In this document: positions 9,257 through 16,967 of the stretch, piece after piece
Layout: each line of letters starts with the position of its first letter
Position numbering within the stretch: the first letter of the stretch is position 1
The notes under the pieces: generated by a model
What the model saw: the letters and a program-made list of their open reading frames with translations, nothing else
What the model was told of the DNA's origin: nothing
Databases searched by the model: none
Assembly: GCF_000429045.1 (NCBI RefSeq)
Contig: NZ_AUBC01000001.1
Location: 251,744-315,743, forward strand
From: Salinarimonas rosea DSM 21201
GTDB lineage: Bacteria; Pseudomonadota; Alphaproteobacteria; Rhizobiales; Beijerinckiaceae
Direction of reading: 5' to 3'
Length of the DNA stretch: 64,000 bases
Position numbers and translations under genes: made by a program

Positions 9257-9895
9257 TCACGGCACGAGCCAGGTGGCGTCTTCCCAGGTAGCCTCTTGAC
9301 AGTCGGCCTCCGCGGAGCCGTCCGGGCGGCGCACGAAGCGGGCGCGGCGGTGGCCGTCGCGGGCGAGCCAGAGCGTCTCGAGGGTCTCGGCGACGATCTC
9401 GACCGCGCAGAACTGCGCGCGCCCGGCCAGGATCGCGTCCTCGCTCTCCGGCAGGTCGAAGCCGTCCGGCACTGCGATCGCCCTGCCGGGCGCGGGCTGC
9501 GTCGCATAGCAGGCGCGGCTCGCCATGCGCGAGCCGCGCCAGGCCTCCTCCGCGAGGGCGTCGGCCGTGTGCAGGACGGCCGCGCCCTCGATGCGGACCT
9601 GCAGCTTTGCCACGGGATCGTAGGCGTGGAGCGCGATGCGGGCGTCGCGGCGCAGCTCGGCGACCTTCTCGGAGCGCGTGTCCGTGTGGAAGCGCAGGCG
9701 CGCCCGCGCCGGCTCGACGCCCCGCAGCACCACCGTGCGCAGGCGTGGGCGGCCGTCGAGGCCGACCGTCGCCACCGTGGGCGCGTGGAAGGGCGAGCGA
9801 CGATCCTCCACCCCGCGCGCCAGCTGCCGCCAGGCGTGCGCACGCATCGCGTCGAGGTCGTTCGCGAAGGCGGGCGTGTCGCGCGGATCGCGCAT
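9257..9895 (-). CDS. Pyridoxamine 5'-phosphate oxidase-related flavin-binding protein
   Basis: A 212-residue protein with the split-barrel flavin fold: RSPFHAPTVATVGLDGRPRL at the N-terminus, RTVVLRGVEPARARLRFHTD, and SEKVAELRRDARIALHAYDP, which match the PNPOx-like FMN-binding region. The C-terminal PNPOx dimerisation signature of true PdxH is not evident, and residues near the end (EIVAETLETLWLARDGHRRA) fit the related HugZ/PNPOx-like group instead. Start MRDPRDTPAF at 9895 is chosen because homology begins there. It ends three bases past metC, a tail-to-tail arrangement. Confidence 0.75.
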   Translation of the reverse strand: MRDPRDTPAFANDLDAMRAHAWRQLARGVEDRRSPFHAPTVATVGLDGRPRLRTVVLRGVEPARARLRFHTDTRSEKVAELRRDARIALHAYDPVAKLQVRIEGAAVLHTADALAEEAWRGSRMASRACYATQPAPGRAIAVPDGFDLPESEDAILAGRAQFCAVEIVAETLETLWLARDGHRRARFVRRPDGSAEADCQEATWEDATWLVP

Positions 9896-9912
9896 GTGCG
9901 GCTCGCTCCCCC

Positions 9913-10248
9913 TCACGAGGTCAGGGAGCGGGTCTCGCGCTTCGACTTGGCGATGAGCATCAGGTTGCGCATGTAGATCAAGGATCCCAGCGCCTGCCCG
10001 ATGATGAAGACCGGGTCCTGCCGGTAGACGGCGTAGCCGAGCAGGATGAAGCCGCCGCCCAGCGAGAAGAACCAGAACGAGATCGGCACGACGCTCTTGC
10101 CGGCCCGCTCGCTCGCGATCCACTGGACCACGAAGCGGGCGGTGAACAGCAGCTGGCCGAGCAGCCCGATCAGCACGACCATGTCGAAGCTATCGATGAA
10201 GATCGTGTGCAGGCGCCCGCCCAGATCGTTGATCAGGTTGGCGATCAT
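9913..10248 (-). CDS. LAB_N domain membrane protein (lipid A biosynthesis N-terminal-like)
   Basis: A 111-residue protein with three membrane segments. The core GLLGQLLFTARFVVQWIASE and SVVPISFWFFSLGGGFILL is the signature of the LAB_N domain found at the N-terminus of some LpxB proteins and as a stand-alone protein beside lipid glycosylation genes. Its role is not firmly established. A flippase or scaffold for lipid-linked sugars is plausible from context. It starts inside the end of the GT2 gene (four-base overlap), so it is in the same transcript. Confidence 0.85.
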   Translation of the reverse strand: MIANLINDLGGRLHTIFIDSFDMVVLIGLLGQLLFTARFVVQWIASERAGKSVVPISFWFFSLGGGFILLGYAVYRQDPVFIIGQALGSLIYMRNLMLIAKSKRETRSLTS

Positions 10249-11081
10249 CGAGACGACCCTTCCGAGATGGGGGAACCCACGTTGACGTTGCGCTCGGGTG
10301 CCGGGATCTCCGGCGCGGAAACCTCGCGCGCGTCGGCGATGCGCCGACGGCGCCGGATCAGCCACCACACGCCCGCGAGGTCGAGGATGCCGACGAACAG
10401 CCGGTCGAGCATGCCGTATTTCGACGTGCCGGCGAGGCGCGGGCGGTCCTTCACGTCGACGTGGACCACGCCGTAGCCCTCCCGCGCGACGAGGGCCGGC
10501 ATGAAGCGGTGGAGCGCGTCGAAATAGGGCAGCATCAGGTAGACGTCGCGCCGCACGACCTTGAGCCCGCAGCCGGTGTCGCGCGTCGCGTCGGCCAGCA
10601 CGCGCCGGCGCACGCCGTTGGCGATGCGCGACTGGAACGCCTTGAAGCGGCCCTTGCGGCTCGTGCGCTGCCCGGCGCACAGGCCGCAGCGCGGGCCGCC
10701 GGCCTCCAGCGCGGCCACGAGGGCGGGGATGAAGGCCGGGTCGTTCTGCCCGTCGCCGTCGATCGTCGCGACGAGCGGCGCGCGGGCGGCGCGGATTCCC
10801 GAGCGGACGGCAGCGCTCTGGCCGCAGCTCGCCGCGTGGCGGACGACGCGCAGGTGAGGGCGCGTCGCCCGGGCGGCGGCGAGCTCCGCGGCGGTGGCGT
10901 CGGTCGAGCCGTCGTCGACGTAGACGATCTCGAAGGCGCCGAGCGGCGCGCAGGCCGCCTCGATCTCCGCGATCAAGGGCAGAACGTTGCCGGCCTCGTT
11001 CTTGACCGGCACGACGACGGAGAGCACCGGCGCCGGCAGGACGGCGCGATCGGCCGAGGCCGCGCTCGCTGGGCCGCTCAT
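10245..11081 (-). CDS. Glycosyltransferase family 2, polyprenyl-phosphate sugar synthase type
   Basis: A 278-residue GT2 enzyme. It has VLSVVVPVKNEAGNV (nucleotide-sugar binding), VYVDDGSTDATAAEL, the metal-binding region TIDGDGQNDPAFI and the conserved TRDTGCGLKVVRRDVY. These place it with ArnC and dolichol-phosphate mannose synthases, which load a sugar onto a polyprenyl phosphate at the cytoplasmic face. The C-terminus carries a membrane segment (RLFVGILDLAGVWWLI). It overlaps the downstream LAB_N gene and the upstream GT39 gene by four bases each. The sugar cannot be deduced. Confidence 0.88.
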   Translation of the reverse strand: MSGPASAASADRAVLPAPVLSVVVPVKNEAGNVLPLIAEIEAACAPLGAFEIVYVDDGSTDATAAELAAARATRPHLRVVRHAASCGQSAAVRSGIRAARAPLVATIDGDGQNDPAFIPALVAALEAGGPRCGLCAGQRTSRKGRFKAFQSRIANGVRRRVLADATRDTGCGLKVVRRDVYLMLPYFDALHRFMPALVAREGYGVVHVDVKDRPRLAGTSKYGMLDRLFVGILDLAGVWWLIRRRRRIADAREVSAPEIPAPERNVNVGSPISEGSSR

Positions 11082-12826
11082 CGCGTCCCCTCCCCTGCGC
11101 GCGTGTAGACGCCGATGCCGAGCGGATCGCCGCCGTTGATGTTGAAGCCGAGCACCCGCTCGGCCTGGACCGCCGCGAGACCCGCCTGCGCGAGCGCCTG
11201 GCCGAAGCCGACCTCGAAGGCGTCCGTCACCAGGACGACGCGGCAATCGCCGTCCGCGAGGAAGCGCGCCGCGGCCTCCGGCCCGTCGAGCATGGCGAGA
11301 TCCGTGCCGGCGAGGAAGACGAGGCTCGGCTCGCGATAGCCGAGCGTCCCCACACGCGGGCTCGGGCAGGAGACGTCGCGTGCGACGGCGCGCTCCGCGG
11401 CCGCGGCGAGGTTCGGCGACAGCTTCAGAGCCGCGAGGTCCTTCTGCGCGAAGCCGAAGACGGCGACCGAGAGCGCCATCGCGGAGACGATTCCGGCGAG
11501 CGTCGCGTCCTCGACCCGCGCCTTCGCCCACAGCCGCCAGGCCGCGAGCCCGAGGACGGCGGCGACGGCGAGCGCAGCGAGGGCGGCGACGCCGAGCCGA
11601 TCGCCCAGCATCCAGGCGGCGATCGGCAGGCCGATCAGGAGGCCGACCGGAACCAGGGCGAGGAGGAAGCCGAAGATGCGGAAGCGTCGCCGGTAGGGTC
11701 CGACGAAGCCGCGTCCGATGCCGAGCGCCGCCGCGATCGCCAGCGCGGGATAGAGCGGCATCGTGTAGTGCGGTAGCTTCGTCGGCACGAGCTCGAGCGC
11801 GATCCAGGCGGGCACGACCCAGGCGACGAGGAAGGCCCCCTCGCGGACCCGTCGGTTGATCCAGGCGAACTCCGCGCCGATCGCCGCCATCAGCGCGCCG
11901 GGCCAGAACGTGGCGAAGAAGACGAGGAGGTAGAAGCCCGGCGGCGCCCAATGGTAGGTCTGCGCCGTGCCGACCTTGCCGAGCAGGTCCTGCCCCGCCG
12001 AGGCGGCGAAGAAGTCCGCGCCCGAGCGCAGGGCGATCATCACGAACCACGGCGCCGCGATCGCCAGCGCGAGCGCCAGGCCGGGCAGCGGGCGCAGCGC
12101 CCAGAGCCAGCGGGCCGACCGCTCGTGGAGCGACAGCGCGATCGCCGGCAGCCCGGCGAAGAGCAGCACGAGCGGCCCCTTCACCAGCACCCCGATGCCG
12201 ATCCCGAGCCAGAAGGCGAGGAATACGGACGTCGGCAGGCGCACCGCCCCGCGCGCGAGCCAGGCGCGGGCGAGCGCCCCCATGGTCGCGACGCTGCAGG
12301 CGAGGAGCACCGCGTCCGTCTTGGCGAGCCGGGCCTCGACCATCAGGATCACGCTCGCGCCGACGAGCGCCGCTGCGAGGAAGGCCTCCCGCCGACGCGC
12401 GAGCGCCAGCGCGGCCCAGTAGGTCAGGAGCGTCGCCGCGATGGCGCCCGCCAGCGAGGGCACGCGGTAGGCGGCGATCGTGGTGCGCGCGTCCGCGATA
12501 CCGACCGCATCGGCGGCGGAGACGGCGGCCGCCTGCATCCAGTAGATGCCCACCGGCTTCTTGTGGCGGGCCTCCTCCTGGAAGCGGATGTCGACGACGT
12601 CCCCGGTCTCCAGCATCTGCTTCGTCGCCTGGGCGTAGCGCGGCTCGTCGCGGTCCATCGGCTGGAGCGAGACGAAGCCGGGCAGGAAGCAGGCGAGGCA
12701 GATCAGCACGAGGAGGAAGGCCGCGCGTCCGTGCCCCCCTTCCGCGAACGAAAGCAGACGTCCCCCGGGCGTGCCGCGGTCGGGCTCGGGAAAGCTTCCG
12801 TCCCGGTTGAGGGAGAGTGTCGTCAT
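11078..12826 (-). CDS. Glycosyltransferase family 39 (ArnT-like) integral membrane protein
   Basis: A 582-residue polytopic membrane protein with about a dozen hydrophobic segments. The first periplasmic loop contains the GT39/ArnT signature PMDRDEPRYAQATKQMLETG and FQEEARHKKPVGIYWMQAAA. ArnT-type enzymes move a sugar from undecaprenyl phosphate onto lipid A or another periplasmic acceptor. With the GT2 and LAB_N genes in overlapping order it forms a small cassette for lipid-linked sugar transfer. A soluble C-terminal domain of about 130 residues ends in GVYTRAGEGTR. The acceptor is inference. Confidence 0.88.
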   Translation of the reverse strand: MTTLSLNRDGSFPEPDRGTPGGRLLSFAEGGHGRAAFLLVLICLACFLPGFVSLQPMDRDEPRYAQATKQMLETGDVVDIRFQEEARHKKPVGIYWMQAAAVSAADAVGIADARTTIAAYRVPSLAGAIAATLLTYWAALALARRREAFLAAALVGASVILMVEARLAKTDAVLLACSVATMGALARAWLARGAVRLPTSVFLAFWLGIGIGVLVKGPLVLLFAGLPAIALSLHERSARWLWALRPLPGLALALAIAAPWFVMIALRSGADFFAASAGQDLLGKVGTAQTYHWAPPGFYLLVFFATFWPGALMAAIGAEFAWINRRVREGAFLVAWVVPAWIALELVPTKLPHYTMPLYPALAIAAALGIGRGFVGPYRRRFRIFGFLLALVPVGLLIGLPIAAWMLGDRLGVAALAALAVAAVLGLAAWRLWAKARVEDATLAGIVSAMALSVAVFGFAQKDLAALKLSPNLAAAAERAVARDVSCPSPRVGTLGYREPSLVFLAGTDLAMLDGPEAAARFLADGDCRVVLVTDAFEVGFGQALAQAGLAAVQAERVLGFNINGGDPLGIGVYTRAGEGTR

Positions 12827-13198
12827 CGAGCGGCTCCGGCGGCGCGGGTCATCTCGGCAATCCGGGTGCGAATGTCAAATCGGGGGAGGGTCCGGCGAGG
12901 GTCCGCCGAGAGCCCGGGGCTTTGCGCGCCGCGCACGGCGAAACCAAGGCGGCGTCGGTGATCGCGCGACGCGTGCGAGCGTGCCCTGCCGACCGTGCTG
13001 GACCCGTTCTGCGCGCATCGGGGAAAGCGGCGCGCGTTTCGGCCGGCGTGTGGCGAATCGTCGAGAGGTGTGGCCATCCGGGTCGGCGCCGTGCGAGGCT
13101 TCGCGCCGGTTCGGCACCGGGAGCGAGCAGGCATCGCGGGCCGGAACCGCCCACCGATGCGCCGGGTTTTCGAAGCCGGCGCGACGCCGAGGACGTCG
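12827..13198. other. Divergent intergenic region GT39 / carotenoid oxygenase
   Basis: About 370 bases between divergent genes. The frame of the oxygenase is open back to 12995, but that part lacks family similarity. No clear promoter pair, operator or RNA structure was recognised. Confidence 0.5.
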
Positions 13199-14644
13199 AT
13201 GAGCGAATCGCCCGAGGATGCGGCTCCCTACGCCGCCGGCTTCCGGTCGACGACGCGGGAGGTCGCGGACGTCGCGCTCGCCGTGCGCGGGACGCTCCCG
13301 GGCTGGCTCTGCGGCGCGCTGCTGCGCGTCGCGCCGGCGCTGTTCGAGGTGGGCGAGCAGCGCTACGCACACTGGTTCGACGGCCTCGCGCGGCTCCACC
13401 GGTTCGCCGTCGCCGACGGGCGGGTGACCTATCGCAGCCGCTTCCTGCGCTCGCGCGCCTACGAGGAGGCGACCCGCGCCGGGCGGATCGTCTACGCGGA
13501 GTTCGCAACCGACCCGTGCCGCAGCCTGTTCGGCCGCGTGCAGGCGATCCTCGAGCCCACCGTCACCGACAATGCCGTCGTCGGCGTCAACCGCATCGGC
13601 GGCGAGATCGTCGCGCTCACGGAGACGCGGCTTCCCGTGCGCTTCGACCCGTGCACGCTGGAGACGCTCGGCGTCCACGACTTCGGCGCGTCCGTCGAGG
13701 GCTCGGTCTCGACGGCGCATCCGCACCACGACGGCACCCGCGCCTACACCTACCTGATCTCCTTCGGCCGGCGCTCGGCCTACCACGTCCACGCGGTCGA
13801 CGACGCGGGCGTCGAGCGCGAGCTCGCCCGCATCCCCGTGGAGCGGCCGTCCTACATGCATTCGTTCGGCATGAGCGAGAGACGGCTGGTGCTGGCCGAG
13901 TTCCCCTTCGTGGTGAACCCCCTGCGGCTGTACCTCTCGGGCGCGCCCTTCATCCGCAACTACCGCTGGGACCCGGCGCGGGGGACGACGCTCACCGCGA
14001 TCGACAAGGAGACCGGCGCCGGCGTCGGGCGCTGGACGGCGCCGCCGCTCTTCGCCTTCCATCACGTCAACGCGGTGGAGCGCGGGGATACGCTGGAGAT
14101 CGACCTCGTCGCCTACGACGACGCGTCCGTCATCGACGCGCTCTATCTCGCCCGGCTGCGCGGGAGCGAGCCGGTGCACGCCGTCGGCCGGCTCGTGCGG
14201 CTGACGCTGCCGGCGGGCGGTGGCGAGGTGTCCGTGCACACCCTGTCCGACACGCCGATCGAGCTGCCGCGCATCGACTACCCGCGGCGCCAGGGCCGCC
14301 CGTACCGGTACGTCTGGGGCAACGGCCAGGCCGGTGCCGACTTCCTCGATTCGATCGTGAAGATCGACCTCGCCGGCGACGCGGCGACCAATGCCCGCGT
14401 CTGGCGCGAGGACGGCGCCTGGCCCGGCGAACCGGTCCTCGTGCGTCGTCCGGGAAGCGAGCGGGAGGACGACGGCGTGCTGCTCTCGGTCGTGCTCGAC
14501 GCCCGCGCCGAGCGCTCGTTCCTGCTCGTCCTCGACGCCGCGACGCTCGCGGAGATCGCCCGGGCCGAGGCGCCGGAGATCGTCACCCTCGGCTTCCACG
14601 GCAATTTCCTCGGCACGCCGGAGGACGGGCCGCTGCACGCCTGA
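13199..14644 (+). CDS. Carotenoid oxygenase (RPE65/carotenoid cleavage dioxygenase family)
   Basis: A 481-residue protein whose four iron-ligand histidines of the seven-bladed propeller are recognisable in STAHPHHDGTRAYTYLI, SYMHSFGMSERRLVLAE, FAFHHVNAVERGD and GFHGNFLGTPEDG. FVVNPLRLYLSG and YRYVWGNGQ are also family-typical. These Fe(II) enzymes cleave double bonds of carotenoids, apocarotenoids or stilbenes. Substrate unknown. Start MSESPEDAAPYAAG at 13199 is preferred because family similarity begins with GFRSTTREV just after it. The adjoining pca genes suggest, weakly, a link to aromatic or stilbenoid degradation. Confidence 0.87.
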   Translation: MSESPEDAAPYAAGFRSTTREVADVALAVRGTLPGWLCGALLRVAPALFEVGEQRYAHWFDGLARLHRFAVADGRVTYRSRFLRSRAYEEATRAGRIVYAEFATDPCRSLFGRVQAILEPTVTDNAVVGVNRIGGEIVALTETRLPVRFDPCTLETLGVHDFGASVEGSVSTAHPHHDGTRAYTYLISFGRRSAYHVHAVDDAGVERELARIPVERPSYMHSFGMSERRLVLAEFPFVVNPLRLYLSGAPFIRNYRWDPARGTTLTAIDKETGAGVGRWTAPPLFAFHHVNAVERGDTLEIDLVAYDDASVIDALYLARLRGSEPVHAVGRLVRLTLPAGGGEVSVHTLSDTPIELPRIDYPRRQGRPYRYVWGNGQAGADFLDSIVKIDLAGDAATNARVWREDGAWPGEPVLVRRPGSEREDDGVLLSVVLDARAERSFLLVLDAATLAEIARAEAPEIVTLGFHGNFLGTPEDGPLHA

Positions 14645-14654
14645 AGCGCGCGGC

Positions 14655-15293
14655 TCACCCCGCGCGGAGGTCGAGATCCACGAGGCGCCGCAGCGCGTCG
14701 ATGTCCAGCCCCTCGACGAGATCGCGCGCGACGACACCGTCCGGCCGCAGATCGAAGGTCGCGAGGTCGGTGTAGACGCGCGAGACGCAGGCCCTGCCCG
14801 TGAGCGGGTAGGCGCATTCCCGCACGAGCTTCGGCCGGCCCTCCTTGGTCAGGGCTTCCATCAGCACGAAGACGCGCTTGGCGCCGATCGCGAGATCCAT
14901 CGCGCCGCCGACGGCGGGGATCGCATCCGGCTTGCCGGTGTGCCAGTTGGCGAGGTCGCCCCCGACGGAGACCTCGAAGGCGCCCAGCACGCAGATGTCG
15001 AGGTGGCCGCCACGCATCATCGCGAAGGAATCGGCGTGGTGGAAGAAGGACGCGCCGGGCAGCGTCGTCACCGGCCGCTTGCCGGCGTTGATCAGCTCCG
15101 GGTCCTCGTGCCCCGCCGCGGGGCGCGGACCCATGCCGAGGAGCCCGTTCTCGGTATGGAGCACGATCTCGCGCCCCTCGGGCAGATGGTCGGCGACCAG
15201 GGTCGGCAGGCCGATGCCGAGGTTGACGTAGGCGCCGTCCGGGATGTCGCGGGCGACGCGAGCGGCCATGGCGTCGCGGTCGAGCTTGTTCAT
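14655..15293 (-). CDS. pcaJ: 3-oxoadipate CoA-transferase subunit B
   Basis: A 212-residue beta subunit. The catalytic glutamate lies in LHTENGLLGMGPRPAAGHED, followed by LINAGKRPVTTLPGASFFHH, MMRGGHLDICVLGAFEVS and GDLANWHTG. IPAVGGAMDLAIGAKRVFV and the ACVSRVYTDLA tail fit PcaJ better than ScoB. With PcaI it transfers CoA from succinyl-CoA to 3-oxoadipate in the beta-ketoadipate pathway of aromatic catabolism. Start nine bases after pcaI stop, so it is co-transcribed. No other pca gene is in the window. A general 3-oxoacid CoA-transferase activity remains possible. Confidence 0.88.
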   Translation of the reverse strand: MNKLDRDAMAARVARDIPDGAYVNLGIGLPTLVADHLPEGREIVLHTENGLLGMGPRPAAGHEDPELINAGKRPVTTLPGASFFHHADSFAMMRGGHLDICVLGAFEVSVGGDLANWHTGKPDAIPAVGGAMDLAIGAKRVFVLMEALTKEGRPKLVRECAYPLTGRACVSRVYTDLATFDLRPDGVVARDLVEGLDIDALRRLVDLDLRAG

Positions 15294-15302
15294 GACGTGA
15301 CC

Positions 15303-15986
15303 TCACCAGGACGGGGGCGTCGCCTCGTGCGCGACGACGACGCGCGAGACGAAGATGCCGGGGGTGACCACGCACTCGGGGTCGAGGGCGCCGAGCGGCA
15401 CCACCTCGGAGACCTGCGCGATCGTCAGCGCGGCGGCGCTCGCCATGATCGGCCCGAAATTGCGCGCGGTCTTGGCGTAGACGAGGTTGCCGTGCCGATC
15501 GCCGGCGCGCGCCTTGATCAGCGCCACGTCGGCACGGATCGGGTACTCGAGCACGTAGTCGCGCCCGTCGATGGTGCGCGTCTCCTTGCCCTCGGCGAGA
15601 AGGGTGCCGTAGCCGGTGGGCGTGAAGAACGCGCCGATGCCCGCGCCCGCGGCGCGGATGCGCTCGGCGAGGTTGCCCTGCGGCACGACCTCGAGCTCGA
15701 TCTCACCCGCCCGGTACTGCCGGTCGAAGTGCCAGCTGTCGTGCTGGCGCGGGAACGAGCAGATCACCTTGCGCACCCGGCGCGCCGCGATGAGGGCGGC
15801 GAGGCCGGCGTCGCCGTTGCCGGCGTTGTTGGAGACGATGGTGAGGTCCGTCGCGCCCTGGGCGATGAGGGCGTCGAGGAGCGCGAACGGCATCCCCGCC
15901 GTCCCGAACCCGCCCACGAGAACGGTCGCGCCGTCGCGGATGCCCTCGACGGCGGCCTCCGGCGTCGGGACGATCTTGTCGATCAT
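15303..15986 (-). CDS. pcaI: 3-oxoadipate CoA-transferase subunit A
   Basis: A 227-residue alpha subunit with the CoA-binding loop VLVGGFGTAGMPFALLDAL, TIVSNNAGNGDAGLAALI, KVICSFPRQHDSWHFDRQYR, ELEVVPQGNLAERIRAAGAG and IGAFFTPTGYGTLLAEGKET. The TARNFGPIMASAA and VTPGIFVSRVV segments complete the match to PcaI. It heads the two-gene pcaIJ unit. Upstream, to 16214, lies only the promoter region of the divergent vapBC pair. Confidence 0.88.
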   Translation of the reverse strand: MIDKIVPTPEAAVEGIRDGATVLVGGFGTAGMPFALLDALIAQGATDLTIVSNNAGNGDAGLAALIAARRVRKVICSFPRQHDSWHFDRQYRAGEIELEVVPQGNLAERIRAAGAGIGAFFTPTGYGTLLAEGKETRTIDGRDYVLEYPIRADVALIKARAGDRHGNLVYAKTARNFGPIMASAAALTIAQVSEVVPLGALDPECVVTPGIFVSRVVVAHEATPPSW

Positions 15987-16118
15987 GCCTCGGGTCTCCC
16001 ACGGCGGGCGAGAGCGCCCGCGAGCGGGATAGGATTAGCGGAAGGACGCGGCGAGGGGAACGCCGCAGGACGACGGGGCCGGTTGCGCGCGCGTGCGGCG
16101 GCTTGCGCGCCGGCGATG

Positions 16119-16135
16119 GATATCCTAGGGATATC
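16119..16135. promoter_or_regulatory. Perfect 17-bp palindrome, candidate vapBC operator
   Basis: GATATCC-TAG-GGATATC is a perfect inverted repeat with 7-bp arms, 79 bases upstream of vapB and 132 bases upstream of pcaI. It is conspicuously AT-rich against its surroundings. VapB-type antitoxins with AbrB folds bind such palindromes and autoregulate, so this is the likely operator. Confidence 0.6.
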
Positions 16136-16214
16136 ACCCTGCGATCGGCGATCCGCTCGAGCCGGCGCCGGCGGGGTGCAGCCGCGGCGAGGCGAGGGGC
16201 GCGAGGAGGCCGCG

Positions 16215-16481
16215 ATGACGAAGTCAACCATCGGGCAATGGGGCAAGAGCCTCGCCGTCCGGCTCCCCGCCGACGTCGTGCGCGCGGCCGGGCTGTCGAA
16301 GGGTGCCGAGGTCGAGTGCACGGTGGAGAACGGCACCGTCGTAATCCACCCGGGCCGGTCGGAAGAGACGATTCGCAAGGCGAGAGAAGCAGGGGCGCGC
16401 ATCCTTGCACGCAGCCGAGGCGTGCGCCTCGACGGGCTGAGCATTCGCGAGATGCTCGACGAAGGACGGCGCGGCGAGTGA
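16215..16481 (+). CDS. vapB: Antitoxin with AbrB/MazE fold
   Basis: An 88-residue protein with the swapped-hairpin AbrB DNA-binding fold: IGQWGKSLAVRLPADVVRAA followed by GAEVECTVENGTVVIHP. The C-terminal half (residues 50-88) is the charged toxin-binding tail ending REMLDEGRRGE. It should neutralise the adjacent PIN toxin and repress its own promoter. The stop overlaps the GTG start of the toxin gene by four bases. A perfect palindrome lies upstream. Confidence 0.87.
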   Translation: MTKSTIGQWGKSLAVRLPADVVRAAGLSKGAEVECTVENGTVVIHPGRSEETIRKAREAGARILARSRGVRLDGLSIREMLDEGRRGE

Positions 16482-16888
16482 TCGTTCTCGACGCCTCGAT
16501 GGCGCTCTCCTGGTTCTTCGAAGACGAGCAGACACCTGCCGGCCGCGCCATCATGGATCATGCGATCGAGCGCGGCGCGATCGTGCCCTCGCTTTGGAAG
16601 CTGGAGGTGGCGAACGTCCTGCGGATGTCCGTGAGGCGTGGCCGCTGTACGATGGCGTTCGCCGATCAGGCGATCGCCGACCTCGTCGAGCTGGAGATCG
16701 AGATAGACGCGGAGACGGCCGATCACGCCTGGAACGCGACACGGACGCTCGCGCACGACCATGGCCTGACGGTCTACGACGCCGCCTATCTCGAGGTCGC
16801 GCTGCGGCGGCGTTTGCCGCTCGCCACCTGCGACAAGCGGCTCGACGCCGCGGCACGCGGCCTCGGCCTGCGCGTCCTCGGCACCTAG
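16478..16888 (+). CDS. vapC: PIN-domain toxin ribonuclease
   Basis: A 136-residue PIN domain starting from GTG (VIVLDASMALSWFF). The four acidic metal-binding positions are all present: D5, E43 in WKLEVANVL, D101 in TVYDAAYLEVA and D119 in ATCDKRLDAAA. VapC toxins are Mg-dependent RNases that usually cut tRNA or rRNA when not bound by VapB. The four-base overlap with vapB couples translation. The catalytic site looks intact, so the module is probably functional. Confidence 0.87.
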   Translation: MIVLDASMALSWFFEDEQTPAGRAIMDHAIERGAIVPSLWKLEVANVLRMSVRRGRCTMAFADQAIADLVELEIEIDAETADHAWNATRTLAHDHGLTVYDAAYLEVALRRRLPLATCDKRLDAAARGLGLRVLGT

Positions 16889-16967
16889 CACGGCTGCGCC
16901 GCTTGACTTCCCCCCATCCACTCCCGCCTCTCGCGCGTAAGCTCCCGTCGACGGCGAAGGATCCTCG

